Assembly (NCBI GenBank): GCA_964011275.1
Contig: CAXGOB010000127.1
Location: forward strand, 1-8,616
Direction: 5' to 3'
From: UBA7328 sp002471345
GTDB lineage: Bacteria > Bacteroidota > Bacteroidia > Chitinophagales > Saprospiraceae
Length of the DNA stretch: 8,616 bases
How positions within the stretch are numbered: the first letter of the stretch is position 1; each line of letters begins with the position of its first letter. A model generated the notes under the pieces. That model was not told the DNA's origin, did no database searches, and was given only the letters and a program-made list of their open reading frames with translations. Below, piece after piece: positions 1 through 7,224 of the stretch. The translations under genes and the position numbers were made by a program.

Positions 1-53
1 ATTAATACAATATTATTTAAATTACTAACTGTCTTAAGAATAGCAAGGCTTCA
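1..53 (+). repeat. Left arm of a 53-bp terminal inverted repeat
   Basis: The first 53 bases are, by eye, an exact reverse complement of 8563-8615. The match breaks sharply at position 54. The arm is AT-rich and contains the 8-bp palindrome TCTTAAGA at 32-39. It supplies the last codons (roughly MKPCYS) and the TAA stop of the large minus-strand gene, so it has replaced that gene's natural 3' end. It could be the end of an insertion sequence or other dispersed repeat, a recombination site, or a contig-end artefact. No transposase is present in the window to decide between these. Confidence 0.9.
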
Positions 54-3000
54 TTAGAAAACCATTGTTCATCACTGGATTTGGACTTATTTGAATAGTA
101 GATAGTTTTGTTTCAATTTTCTTTGTATTCAATTTATTGGATTGTAGAGACCTTGAGAATACATCAATAGAATAATCTTCTACTTCACCATCGATATATG
201 ATTGACATGCATTCCGTATTCTTCCATTATGAAGGACAAACCTAATGGTAACTTTTCCTTCTTTAGCATGAAATGGAATGGCAATATCTGCGCCATTCTC
301 TTTATTGGTGCGGTGCCAAGCAATTAATTCATCTTCATCATCAAAATCACAATCTTGATTCCAATCTGCATAAATGTGAAGTGAAAATTCGCAAACATCC
401 TCTAAAAATCCAGGGAACATCCAAAAGCTTGCACTGTCCCTATGACCTAAACTTATACTCATATCTCTGAAATCTGCATAGCCACCATTGTCACCAGTTT
501 GGTTTTCCAACTGATTAATGGAAATTTCATCTATCCATTCGTATTCACTTACGGCATTGTCCGGTGTACAAATGATATCACATGTATCAATTGGGCAATC
601 ATCGCACCCACATTCACCTGCTATTGTTTTACCGCTATCATCAGGGCAATCATCACACCCATCCGGTGTGCCATCTTCATCAGAGTCAATACTGTCATCA
701 TAGCCACTGCAGATGTCATCCTCATCGCACACTCCATCATTATCGCTATCCGTACATCCACCTACAGCTTCACCAATACACTCACAAGATCCGATTGCAT
801 ATACATCATTAATGGTATTAGGATCACCATCATCACAGCTTATAACGAAGGTCGATGGCAGACCTGAGCTGGTAGGTGAACAATCACATTTATTAGGAAT
901 TCCATCATTATCAAAATCGTTGTTGTCATCATAACCAGGACATAAATCATCTTCATCGCATACCCCATCTTCATCACTGTCCGTACATCCACCTATGGCT
1001 TCACCGATACATTCACAAGAACCGATTGCATATACATCATTAATGGTATTTGGATCACCGTCATCACAGCTTATTACAAAGGTCGAAGGCAGACCTGGGC
1101 TGGTAGGTGAACAATCACATTTATTAGGAATTCCATCATTATCAAAATCATTGTTGTCATCATAACCAGGACATAAATCATCTTCATCGCATACCCCATC
1201 TTCATCAGTATCCGTACATCCACTTATAGGTTCACCGATACATTCACAAGATCCAATGGCGTAGATATCATTAATAGTATTGGGGTCACCATCGTCACAA
1301 CTTATAACAAAAGTAGAAGGCAGGCCTGGACTATTTGGATTGCAATCTAAAGCATCACAAATACCGTCATCATCGGAGTCTTTATCATCACAACCACAAT
1401 CACCGGCCTCTGATTTATCTCCATTGTCTGGACATTGGTCACATCCATTTGGATATCCATCATTGTCATCATCTTCAAAATCATCAAAGCCTGGGCATTG
1501 ATCAACGCTATCACATATACCATCACCATCAGTGTCCATATCGTCACAACCACATTCACCAGCTTCCGTTTTGTCAGCATTATTTGGGCATTCATCACAT
1601 CCATCTGGAGTGCCGTCTCCATCAGTATCTATTCCATCAGGATGTCCTGTACAGATATCATCTTCATCACAAGTTCCATCAGAATCTCCATCAGGGCACA
1701 CAATTATTTCGCCTCTACAATCACAAGAACCTACCGCATAGACGTCATTCTCAGTATTAGGATCACCATCATCACACGATATTACAATATCAGATGGCAG
1801 ATCAGGGTTTTCAGGTGAGCAATCATCAGAATCGCAAATACCATCCTCATCTGAATCGATATCATCACACCCACAAATACCAGCTTCCGTTTTATCAGGA
1901 TTATTTTTACATTCATCACACCCATCTGGTGTGCCATCTCCGTCAGAATCAATATTATCATCTGACCCCTGACAGATATCATCATCGTCGCATACTCCGT
2001 CTTCATCACTATCATCACATGCACAACTTCCAGGGCTATCCACAGTCCCTGAATCAGAACAACTGAGGTTTCCGGTTGCATTCACTTGAATGTCTACACT
2101 TAGGCCACCTTCTATAATGATTGGAGGAGCTACATTAGAAGGTGTAAATGATCCTGCAGGAATAGGGCCGATACTTATTTTTTCTCCATATGGCGTGGCT
2201 GCTATAGCAAAAGCACCTAAATAACTATTACTAAACGAACCTTCCCAACTTTGACTTTCACCACTAATTAAAGATGCTGTTAAACTGAATGTATAGGTAT
2301 CATCATCAGCATTTGAGGGTGTACCATTGTCATCACAAACAAGGTCGTCTATTACAGCACTTATTTCACACAGTTCTATTAGAGTACCTTGACAAGTACA
2401 GCCATCTTCTAGGATTGCATCATTTTCTGTGGTATCGTCATTATCATCACATGATGAGCCTGGAGTGGTAGGGAGTGCGTCATTCTCAGGAAAACAATCC
2501 TCTAGATCACAAACACCATCTCCATCAGAGTCTTGATCATTACAACCGCAAGGTCCTACTTCTGTGGTAAGTTCAGGGTTCTCCGGGCACAAGTCACATC
2601 CGTCAGGCAAGCCATCACCATCTAAATCTTCATTGTCATCGTGGTCTGGGCACTGATCTACGCTGTCACATATACCATCTCCATCTGAATCTTGGTCATC
2701 ACATCCACAAGGTCCAACATTGGGCTTTTCAGGACAATCATCATTGCTGTCACATATGCCGTCTCCGTCTGTATCTGTATCCCCAATCATGGCACAATCA
2801 CAAGGTCCACATTGACTCTTACCTTCTAAATTTCCATTGTCATCGAAAAATTTGTGTAGATAAGTACAACTACCTCTAATTGTTTTAAGGTTATATTTAT
2901 TTGTAGGTATCCAGCAAATTGTAATTTCTCCATTACTGTCAACTTCACATTCGCTGCAATTATTTATTTTATTCTCACAATTATCTGGAACATTATTTTC

Positions 3001-3288
3001 ATTTTCATCAAGATTGTCATCTCCATTCGGGCATTCATCTTTGGCATCACATACCCCATCATTATCCTCATCTTGAAATGTGCCTGAACAATTGCACCAG
3101 AGATCGTATTGATCCCAAGATGTGCAAGGATCACCATCATCACACGAATCGCCAGGTGTGCATTCATTTGAGTCTAAAGTGTAAAGTGGGCCAACTAAGA
3201 CTTCTTCAATATTGTTTTTTGAAAAGAGGGAAGTAGTAAAGAAAAGAAATAGAATTGTAGAAATTAGGGGGAATGCTCTGAATGTCAT
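34..3288 (-). CDS. Large secreted Cys/Asp-rich TSP3-like repeat protein with GEVED domain, T9SS sorting signal truncated
   Basis: The 1084-residue product starts with a Sec-type signal (basic MTFR, then a hydrophobic stretch to about residue 22). Residues 43-300 and 420-900 hold about 19 acidic calcium-loop motifs of the form DxDxDGxxD (for example 73-81, 172-180, 585-593, 868-876), alternating GVCD/GICD with GTPDGC types and rich in Cys. They resemble thrombospondin type-3 repeats. Residues 307-420 form a different, probably beta-rich insert of unknown function. Residues 914-1043 match a GEVED domain, ending in GEVEDYSIDV. Residues 1066-1078 (IQISPNPVMNNGF) are the opening of a T9SS type A sorting domain, which normally runs about 70 residues. 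Here it stops after about 14, where the terminal repeat begins. The expected role is a Ca-stabilised surface or secreted stalk/adhesin-like protein; its ligand is unknown. As drawn, T9SS export should fail. Family assignment is firm, function is not. Confidence 0.88.
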   Translation of the reverse strand: MTFRAFPLISTILFLFFTTSLFSKNNIEEVLVGPLYTLDSNECTPGDSCDDGDPCTSWDQYDLWCNCSGTFQDEDNDGVCDAKDECPNGDDNLDENENNVPDNCENKINNCSECEVDSNGEITICWIPTNKYNLKTIRGSCTYLHKFFDDNGNLEGKSQCGPCDCAMIGDTDTDGDGICDSNDDCPEKPNVGPCGCDDQDSDGDGICDSVDQCPDHDDNEDLDGDGLPDGCDLCPENPELTTEVGPCGCNDQDSDGDGVCDLEDCFPENDALPTTPGSSCDDNDDTTENDAILEDGCTCQGTLIELCEISAVIDDLVCDDNGTPSNADDDTYTFSLTASLISGESQSWEGSFSNSYLGAFAIAATPYGEKISIGPIPAGSFTPSNVAPPIIIEGGLSVDIQVNATGNLSCSDSGTVDSPGSCACDDSDEDGVCDDDDICQGSDDNIDSDGDGTPDGCDECKNNPDKTEAGICGCDDIDSDEDGICDSDDCSPENPDLPSDIVISCDDGDPNTENDVYAVGSCDCRGEIIVCPDGDSDGTCDEDDICTGHPDGIDTDGDGTPDGCDECPNNADKTEAGECGCDDMDTDGDGICDSVDQCPGFDDFEDDDNDGYPNGCDQCPDNGDKSEAGDCGCDDKDSDDDGICDALDCNPNSPGLPSTFVISCDDGDPNTINDIYAIGSCECIGEPISGCTDTDEDGVCDEDDLCPGYDDNNDFDNDGIPNKCDCSPTSPGLPSTFVISCDDGDPNTINDVYAIGSCECIGEAIGGCTDSDEDGVCDEDDLCPGYDDNNDFDNDGIPNKCDCSPTSSGLPSTFVISCDDGDPNTINDVYAIGSCECIGEAVGGCTDSDNDGVCDEDDICSGYDDSIDSDEDGTPDGCDDCPDDSGKTIAGECGCDDCPIDTCDIICTPDNAVSEYEWIDEISINQLENQTGDNGGYADFRDMSISLGHRDSASFWMFPGFLEDVCEFSLHIYADWNQDCDFDDEDELIAWHRTNKENGADIAIPFHAKEGKVTIRFVLHNGRIRNACQSYIDGEVEDYSIDVFSRSLQSNKLNTKKIETKLSTIQISPNPVMNNGFLMKPCYS
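758..1332 (-). repeat. 231-bp (77-codon) in-frame tandem repeat, about 2.5 copies
   Basis: Units 758-988 and 989-1219 differ at about 14 of 231 positions by eye (about 94% identity). A third, partial and more diverged copy runs from 1220 to about 1332. The period is an exact multiple of three, so the reading frame is kept. Each unit encodes the GLPSTFVISCDDGDPNT segment, a Cys-rich joint, a DxDEDGVCD loop and a DFDNDGIPN loop (around residues 653-729, 730-806 and 807 onward). Long stretches are identical while flanking copies elsewhere in the gene are more diverged, which points to recent duplication or gene conversion. Copy number could vary between strains and could be collapsed in short-read assemblies. 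Confidence 0.9.
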
Positions 3289-3466
3289 GTCTTTATATCT
3301 TAAATATTAATTTAATATATAAATTTCAAGACTATATATAGGTATATTTTACATATAACTTTCAGTCTTTTTCAAGCCTTATCTTAATGTTTGGATAATC
3401 TTTTTAATCAATCAGAATTAGGAGTGCATTAAGTTGAATTGAAAACTTAGAATTAGACATTTATTT

Positions 3467-4384
3467 CTACTGAAACTGACTATTTACAAACTCTTCTATT
3501 TTATCCAATTTTGTGCTCTCTACGTAGCTCCATTCTCCTTGATTTCGGAACCATGTAGACTGTCGTTTTGCATACCTTCTAGTGTTCTGTTTTATCATTT
3601 CTATTGACTCGCTGATGAAGCAATTTCCTTCTAAATGTTCGAATATTTCGGAATAACCAACTGTGTTTAAAGCATTTAGATGTCTGTATTCAAAAAGTGA
3701 TTTGACTTCATCTACAAGACCATTTTCAAACATCCTATCTACACGTTTATTGATTTTATCATAAAGAAGATGTCTTTCCATAGTCAAGGCAATCTTTATT
3801 GGTTTAAATGTTCTTTTTGTGGTTTTTTGGTCTAAGAACGAAGTGAAGGTTTTTCCACTGCTTTCAATAACTGATAATGCTCTTATAAGTCTATGAGGAT
3901 TATTTATATCCACTTTTTCAGCGTAGGCGGGGTCTTGTTCTTTAAGTTGAGATTGTAAGGATATGATTCCTTCCATTCTAAATTTTCTATTGAATCTTAA
4001 CTTTATATCAGCATCTACCTTTGGAAAATCATCCAATCCTTCTAAAATTGCATTGATATAAAGTCCGGTTCCACCAACCAAAATAGCGATGTCATTTTCT
4101 TTGTAAATTTTGTCCAATGCATTTATAGCCTCCTTTTCATATTGGCCGACGCTATATTCATCATGAATACTCAGGTTGTTTATGAAATGGTGCTTTGCAA
4201 GACCTAGTTCATCAGCTGAAGGTTTCGCGGTCCCAATATTCATTTCTTTGTAAAACTGTCTACTATCGGCAGAAAAGATAGGGCAATCATATTTTACAGC
4301 TAGGTTTAAAGCCACCTCCGTTTTACCTATAGCCGTAGGCCCACCGATGACTATAAGGTATTTAGTAGATTCCTGTTTTGTCAT
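3467..4384 (-). CDS. miaA: tRNA dimethylallyltransferase MiaA
   Basis: MiaA transfers the dimethylallyl group of DMAPP to N6 of A37 in tRNAs that read UNN codons (i6A37), a cytoplasmic step of tRNA maturation that supports decoding fidelity. The 305-residue length is normal for the family. Visible motifs in order are the P-loop GGPTAIGKTE (14-23), the SADSRQFY segment (38-45) with the conserved Asp used for tRNA A37 binding, IGTAKP (50-55), GGTGLYINAI (104-113), NPHRLIRALSVIE (162-174) and the C-terminal YAKRQSTWFRNQ (271-282). The ATG at 4384 fits the usual short N-terminus before the P-loop. The gene has its own spacer on both sides: 178 bp to the downstream repeat-protein gene and a divergent region upstream. 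No truncation or odd residue is seen. Confidence 0.97.
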   Translation of the reverse strand: MTKQESTKYLIVIGGPTAIGKTEVALNLAVKYDCPIFSADSRQFYKEMNIGTAKPSADELGLAKHHFINNLSIHDEYSVGQYEKEAINALDKIYKENDIAILVGGTGLYINAILEGLDDFPKVDADIKLRFNRKFRMEGIISLQSQLKEQDPAYAEKVDINNPHRLIRALSVIESSGKTFTSFLDQKTTKRTFKPIKIALTMERHLLYDKINKRVDRMFENGLVDEVKSLFEYRHLNALNTVGYSEIFEHLEGNCFISESIEMIKQNTRRYAKRQSTWFRNQGEWSYVESTKLDKIEEFVNSQFQ

Positions 4385-4465
4385 GTGATATATGTATATT
4401 CAAAAAATTCGAAGAGCAGAAGTTGCTTTTTTTAATTAGGTAAGTCCTTCATGTTGCCTAGAGAT

Positions 4466-4473
4466 CAAATTTA
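4466..4473 (-). promoter_or_regulatory. Possible Bacteroidota -7 box for miaA
   Basis: Read on the minus strand this is TAAATTTG, a match to the Bacteroidota -7 consensus TAnnTTTG, about 80 bp upstream of the miaA ATG. I could not find a convincing -33 TTG at the usual 19-21 bp spacing, and an 8-mer with four fixed T/A positions is easily met by chance in AT-rich DNA. Tentative. Confidence 0.25.
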
Positions 4474-4560
4474 ATCAATTACTCATGTTTTGTTGGTTTA
4501 CAGGTAATTATATATTTAAATTATTAATATAATAATAATTTATATTCGTATTATCGTCTT

Positions 4561-4580
4561 TACTAGGGTTTTCCCTAGTA
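4561..4580. promoter_or_regulatory. Perfect 20-bp palindrome, candidate operator in the divergent spacer
   Basis: The arms TACTAGGG (4561-4568) and CCCTAGTA (4573-4580) are exact inverted repeats around a TTTT centre. It is GC-richer than the surrounding spacer and lies between divergent miaA and the lipoprotein gene, ending 77 bp before the lipoprotein ATG. Neither strand has a T-run following it, which argues against a rho-independent terminator. The symmetry and position suit a dimeric regulator binding upstream of the lipoprotein promoter, but the cognate regulator is not in the window. Confidence 0.5.
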
Positions 4581-4625
4581 CAAAAATCCAAGCTTATACT
4601 AATACCGCAGAATAGGTAACGGAAC

Positions 4626-4633
4626 TAGATTTG
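4626..4633 (+). promoter_or_regulatory. Possible -7 box for the dockerin-like lipoprotein gene
   Basis: TAGATTTG matches the Bacteroidota -7 consensus TAnnTTTG and would place transcription initiation near 4640, shortly before the ATG at 4658. The palindrome at 4561-4580 would then sit around -60 to -80. No good -33 TTG is visible at normal spacing. If real, this box excludes the upstream in-frame TTG at 4631 as a start codon. Confidence 0.28.
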
Positions 4634-4657
4634 TTTATACCAAAACGAATACTAGAC

Positions 4658-5197
4658 ATGAAAAGCATATTTCACTTATTAGTCTTGTTACTCACCTTTT
4701 TGATGATTTCTTGTAGCTCTGATTCTAGTCTCACTGATATATCAGAGGATATAATAGAGCCTTCTAAAACAGGTATTGCTTTAGAAATTGAATTCAATAA
4801 TTTAGAAACAATCAACGAAGCTTTAATACAGTTAGAGGTTGATCCATTCTCAAATATGGAGTTAGAAAGTAGAAGAAAAGCGAGAAGTGAAAAGTCATGT
4901 CTTAATGGCTCCTTCAAAGGTGATATAAATAGTGATAAAAAGATTTCAGTACTAGATATTGAAAAGATTTTTGAAATTATCAAGGAATATGACAATGAAG
5001 AGCTGTACCCTGGAATTGCCAATGGTGATGGCAAACTTCATGTTAACAAAGAATATACAGGTACATCTCCCTCTTTTTGGTCAGTTGCACATGTAGGCAA
5101 ATTAGTAACCTACGATGAAGGAGGCTCCACTGATACAGTTTTGGACAGATATGATGCAGCCGTAATAATTGACCTTCTTATTCAAGATTGTAATTGA
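4658..5197 (+). CDS. Small lipoprotein with a dockerin/EF-hand-like segment
   Basis: The product has 179 residues when started at the ATG at 4658. An in-frame TTG at 4631 would add nine residues in front of a perfectly formed signal peptide, so the ATG is preferred. MKSIFHLLVLLLTFLMISC is a lipoprotein signal with the lipidated Cys at 19, followed by Ser/Asp-rich residues. After a helical, acidic linker, residues 86-108 (GDINSDKKISVLDIEKIFEII) have the Asp/Asn spacing and following helix of a type I dockerin repeat. A second, looser half is seen at about 151-175, ending in DRYDAAVIIDLLI. Between them lies an NGDGKLHV turn (122-129). The role is unknown; it may bind calcium or a partner domain in the envelope. 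Nothing indicates a cellulosome, since no cohesin is nearby. It is a stand-alone transcription unit, bounded by a palindrome upstream and a terminator downstream. Confidence 0.8.
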   Translation: MKSIFHLLVLLLTFLMISCSSDSSLTDISEDIIEPSKTGIALEIEFNNLETINEALIQLEVDPFSNMELESRRKARSEKSCLNGSFKGDINSDKKISVLDIEKIFEIIKEYDNEELYPGIANGDGKLHVNKEYTGTSPSFWSVAHVGKLVTYDEGGSTDTVLDRYDAAVIIDLLIQDCN

Positions 5198-5262
5198 TAA
5201 TTCAATAAGTGAGTTAGAGAGAATCTACAATCTCTAATCTATCAAGAAATAAATTTTCACTG

Positions 5263-5305
5263 AATGGGGTGATTTGGAACAGTCTAAATCACCTCATTAT
5301 TCTTT
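5263..5305 (+). terminator. Hairpin terminator after the lipoprotein gene
   Basis: The left arm AATGGGGTGATTT (5263-5275) pairs with AAATCACCTCATT (5286-5298) over 13 positions including one G-U pair, with a 10-nt loop and a T-rich tail ATTCTTT. It lies 65 bp after the lipoprotein stop and before the isomerase gene, so it likely separates the two transcription units. A shorter stem, TTAGAGA/TCTCTAA at 5214-5220 and 5231-5237, precedes it but has no T-tail. Confidence 0.6.
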
Positions 5306-5370
5306 GGATTGGAATTTATCTTCTTGCTCCTATTTCGTACATTTAGAATTTTCTGTTAAATCTGAAATCT

Positions 5371-6414
5371 ATGATATCAAATAGGCGTGAAAATATTAAA
5401 ACTCTGACCACAGATGTGCTAGGCACAGGATTATTGGGAGCATTGCCTCTCATTCAAAGTTGTCAGAATAAATCTACATCTGTCGAGACCAATCAAACTA
5501 AAACTCCTAATAAAATGTTTTTTGATATTTCTTTGGCCCAGTGGTCATTACACAAGTCATTTTTTGGTGATTCACTGAGTAAAGGATTTGGCCCTTTTGT
5601 CAAAGGATTAAGAGAAGATCCTGATTCTTTACTAAGAGGAGAACTAGATCCCATAAACTTCCCAATCATTGCCAAACAAGAATATGGTTTAAACGCAGTA
5701 GAATATGTAAATACCTTCTACTTCAGTAAATCCAAAGACATGGATTTCTGGAAAGGAATGAAAGACCGATGTGATGGAGAAGGGGTGAAATCCGTGCTAA
5801 TCATGTGTGATGCTTTGGGTGATATGGGCGAAACTGATGAATCTAAGAGAAAGGAGGCAGTCACTAATCATCATCCTTGGGTAGACATTGCTAAATTTAT
5901 GGGATGTCATGCCATTCGAGTGAACGCTGCAGGAAGTGGATCTGCTGAGGACGTAAAAGATGCCGCGGTTCAAGGACTTGGTTTACTAACAGAATATGGT
6001 AAATCGAATGGTATCAAAATCATTGTAGAGAATCATGGAGGGCACTCATCTAATGGAGCCTGGTTAGCAGATGTAATGACACAAGTCAATGATCCTTTTT
6101 GCGGTACATTACCCGATTTTGGAAACTTTTGTATTACTAGAAATGAAGATCATTCATGCAAGGAAGAATATGATCGGTACTTGGGAATGTCAGAATTAAT
6201 GCCATTTGCAAAAGGGATAAGTGCTAAAGCACATGAATTTGACGCTGAAGGAAACGAGACTAAGACTGATTTTATGAGAATGATGAAGATCGCAAAGGAT
6301 GCTGGTTATTCAGGATATGTAGATATAGAATATGAAGGTAATACACTCAGCGAACCAGATGGAATTAGAGCGACTATTGCACTTCTAAAGAAAGTAGGTG
6401 AAGCTCTTAGTTGA
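5371..6414 (+). CDS. Exported TIM-barrel sugar isomerase/epimerase-family protein
   Basis: The 347-residue protein belongs to the xylose-isomerase-like (AP endonuclease 2 fold) TIM-barrel group. Probable metal/active-site residues are Glu220 in IIVENHGG, Asp249 in LPDFGNF, His288 in KAHEFDAEG and Glu320 in YVDIEYEG. An earlier barrel glutamate is Glu111 in NAVEYVN. The N-terminus carries twin arginines (R5-R6) and a lipobox-like LIQSC with Cys31, so a Tat-exported lipoprotein is likely. The usual RRxFhK motif reads RRENIK and an Asp (15) sits in the hydrophobic stretch, so export may be weakened. Relatives isomerise, epimerise or eliminate sugars and oxidised glycosides; the substrate cannot be read from sequence. 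It is 24 bp ahead of the crotonase gene on the same strand, suggesting co-transcription. Confidence 0.85.
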   Translation: MISNRRENIKTLTTDVLGTGLLGALPLIQSCQNKSTSVETNQTKTPNKMFFDISLAQWSLHKSFFGDSLSKGFGPFVKGLREDPDSLLRGELDPINFPIIAKQEYGLNAVEYVNTFYFSKSKDMDFWKGMKDRCDGEGVKSVLIMCDALGDMGETDESKRKEAVTNHHPWVDIAKFMGCHAIRVNAAGSGSAEDVKDAAVQGLGLLTEYGKSNGIKIIVENHGGHSSNGAWLADVMTQVNDPFCGTLPDFGNFCITRNEDHSCKEEYDRYLGMSELMPFAKGISAKAHEFDAEGNETKTDFMRMMKIAKDAGYSGYVDIEYEGNTLSEPDGIRATIALLKKVGEALS

Positions 6415-6438
6415 TCCTTTCAATTAAGAAATGAAAAG

Positions 6439-7194
6439 ATGTCAAGTGTTCTTACTTCCCAAATTGAAAATGTTTTCGTTGTAACGATCAATCGGCCGAA
6501 AGTACGAAATGCAATAGATGGACCTACAGCACAGGACCTTTATGATGCATTTCACCATTTTGACTTAAATGAAGATTTATATGTAGCTGTTCTAACCGGA
6601 GCAGAGGATATCTTTTGTGCAGGTGCTGACCTCAAATCACTTGCAGTAAGTAGTGGAAAAGCTCCTAATCTAACGATAGATGGTAATGCTCCTCTGGGCG
6701 TATCACGTATGAAATTAAATAAACCGGTTATTGCGGCTGTAGAAGGTCATGCTGTAGCTGGGGGACTTGAATTAGCACTTTGGTGCGATATGAGAGTAGC
6801 AGCTGAAGATGCTGTTTTTGGAGTTTTTTGCAGGAGGTTTGGAGTGCCATTAGTAGATGGTGGTACTATAAGGTTACCCAGGTTGGTAGGCCATGGCAGG
6901 GCAATGGACATGATTCTAACAGGGAGAGGGGTGAAGTCAGATGAAGCCCTGAGAATAGGACTAGTCAATAGGGTAGTGACTAAAGGAAAGGCATTTACCA
7001 ATGCACTAGAATTAGCAAGATCACTTTGCCAATTTCCTCAAAAATGTATGCGGTCTGATCGACTGTCAGCATATGAACAATGGAATCTAGAGCTAAATCA
7101 GGCACTTTCAAATGAATCAAAAAGAGGGTTAGAAGTCATCAAAAGCGGCGAAACTAAAGAAGGAGCAATTCGATTTACAAAAGGTCAATTATAA
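6439..7194 (+). CDS. Crotonase-superfamily (enoyl-CoA hydratase-like) protein
   Basis: The 251-residue protein has the typical crotonase length and core. The N-terminal NRPKVRNAI (18-26), the oxyanion-hole segment FCAGADL (59-65) and VEGHAVAGGLELALWCD (101-117) are all present. Glu111 matches Glu144 of rat mitochondrial enoyl-CoA hydratase. The position of the second catalytic residue, rat Glu164, is Cys131 in FGVFCRRFGVPLVDGGTIRLPRLVG (127-151). This subfamily pattern is one I recall from many bacterial enoyl-CoA hydratase-related proteins. The protein should therefore bind an acyl-CoA but may not be a simple hydratase; isomerase, hydrolase or other crotonase chemistry is possible. No signal peptide is seen, so it is cytoplasmic, unlike its operon partner. 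The start at 6439 is 24 bp after the isomerase stop; a nearby ATG at 6431 is out of frame. Confidence 0.9.
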   Translation: MSSVLTSQIENVFVVTINRPKVRNAIDGPTAQDLYDAFHHFDLNEDLYVAVLTGAEDIFCAGADLKSLAVSSGKAPNLTIDGNAPLGVSRMKLNKPVIAAVEGHAVAGGLELALWCDMRVAAEDAVFGVFCRRFGVPLVDGGTIRLPRLVGHGRAMDMILTGRGVKSDEALRIGLVNRVVTKGKAFTNALELARSLCQFPQKCMRSDRLSAYEQWNLELNQALSNESKRGLEVIKSGETKEGAIRFTKGQL

Positions 7195-7224
7195 ATCAAT
7201 CTTTTAAACTATTGATTTTCTAAT
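7193..7224 (+). terminator. Weak AT-rich hairpin after the crotonase gene
   Basis: AAATCAAT (7193-7200), overlapping the stop codon, pairs with ATTGATTT (7211-7218) around a 10-nt loop, followed by TCTAAT. The stem is 8 bp but almost all A-T, and the T-tail is short, so termination would be inefficient. It is listed because it is the only stem I see in the convergent 177-bp spacer between the crotonase and oxidoreductase genes. Confidence 0.3.

Noticed and set aside
499..1818. Several open frames on the plus strand (69-141 codons) rich in His, Ser or Ile/Thr, opposite the large repeat gene
   Set aside because: They are antisense shadows of the repetitive GAT/GAC/TGT codons of the minus-strand gene. 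Their composition is low-complexity and follows the repeat period.
1347..3167. Minus-strand alternative frames of 67-99 codons (for example 1347-1622, 1782-2081, 2964-3167)
   Set aside because: They are frame-shifted readings of the same Asp/Cys-rich gene, with Met/Ile-rich output and no independent features. The main frame is continuous, so they are not evidence for a frameshift.
600..3170. Short-period repeats (ATCATC-type tracts) as a possible CRISPR or satellite array
   Set aside because: The periodicity comes from Asp-rich codons in an open reading frame; there are no identical repeats with unique spacers.
3374..3390. CAAGCCTTATCTTAATG, partly resembling the inner end of the 53-bp terminal repeat
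   Set aside because: Similarity is limited to AAGCCTT plus TCTTAA with different spacing, and is compatible with chance in AT-rich DNA.
4672..5034. 120-codon open frame opposite the dockerin-like lipoprotein gene
   Set aside because: The plus-strand frame has a clean lipoprotein signal and recognisable loop-helix segment; the antisense frame has no recognisable domain.
5214..5237. TTAGAGA/TCTCTAA stem just after the lipoprotein gene as a terminator
   Set aside because: It has no T-tail and a 10-nt loop. The longer GC-containing hairpin at 5263-5298 is the better terminator.
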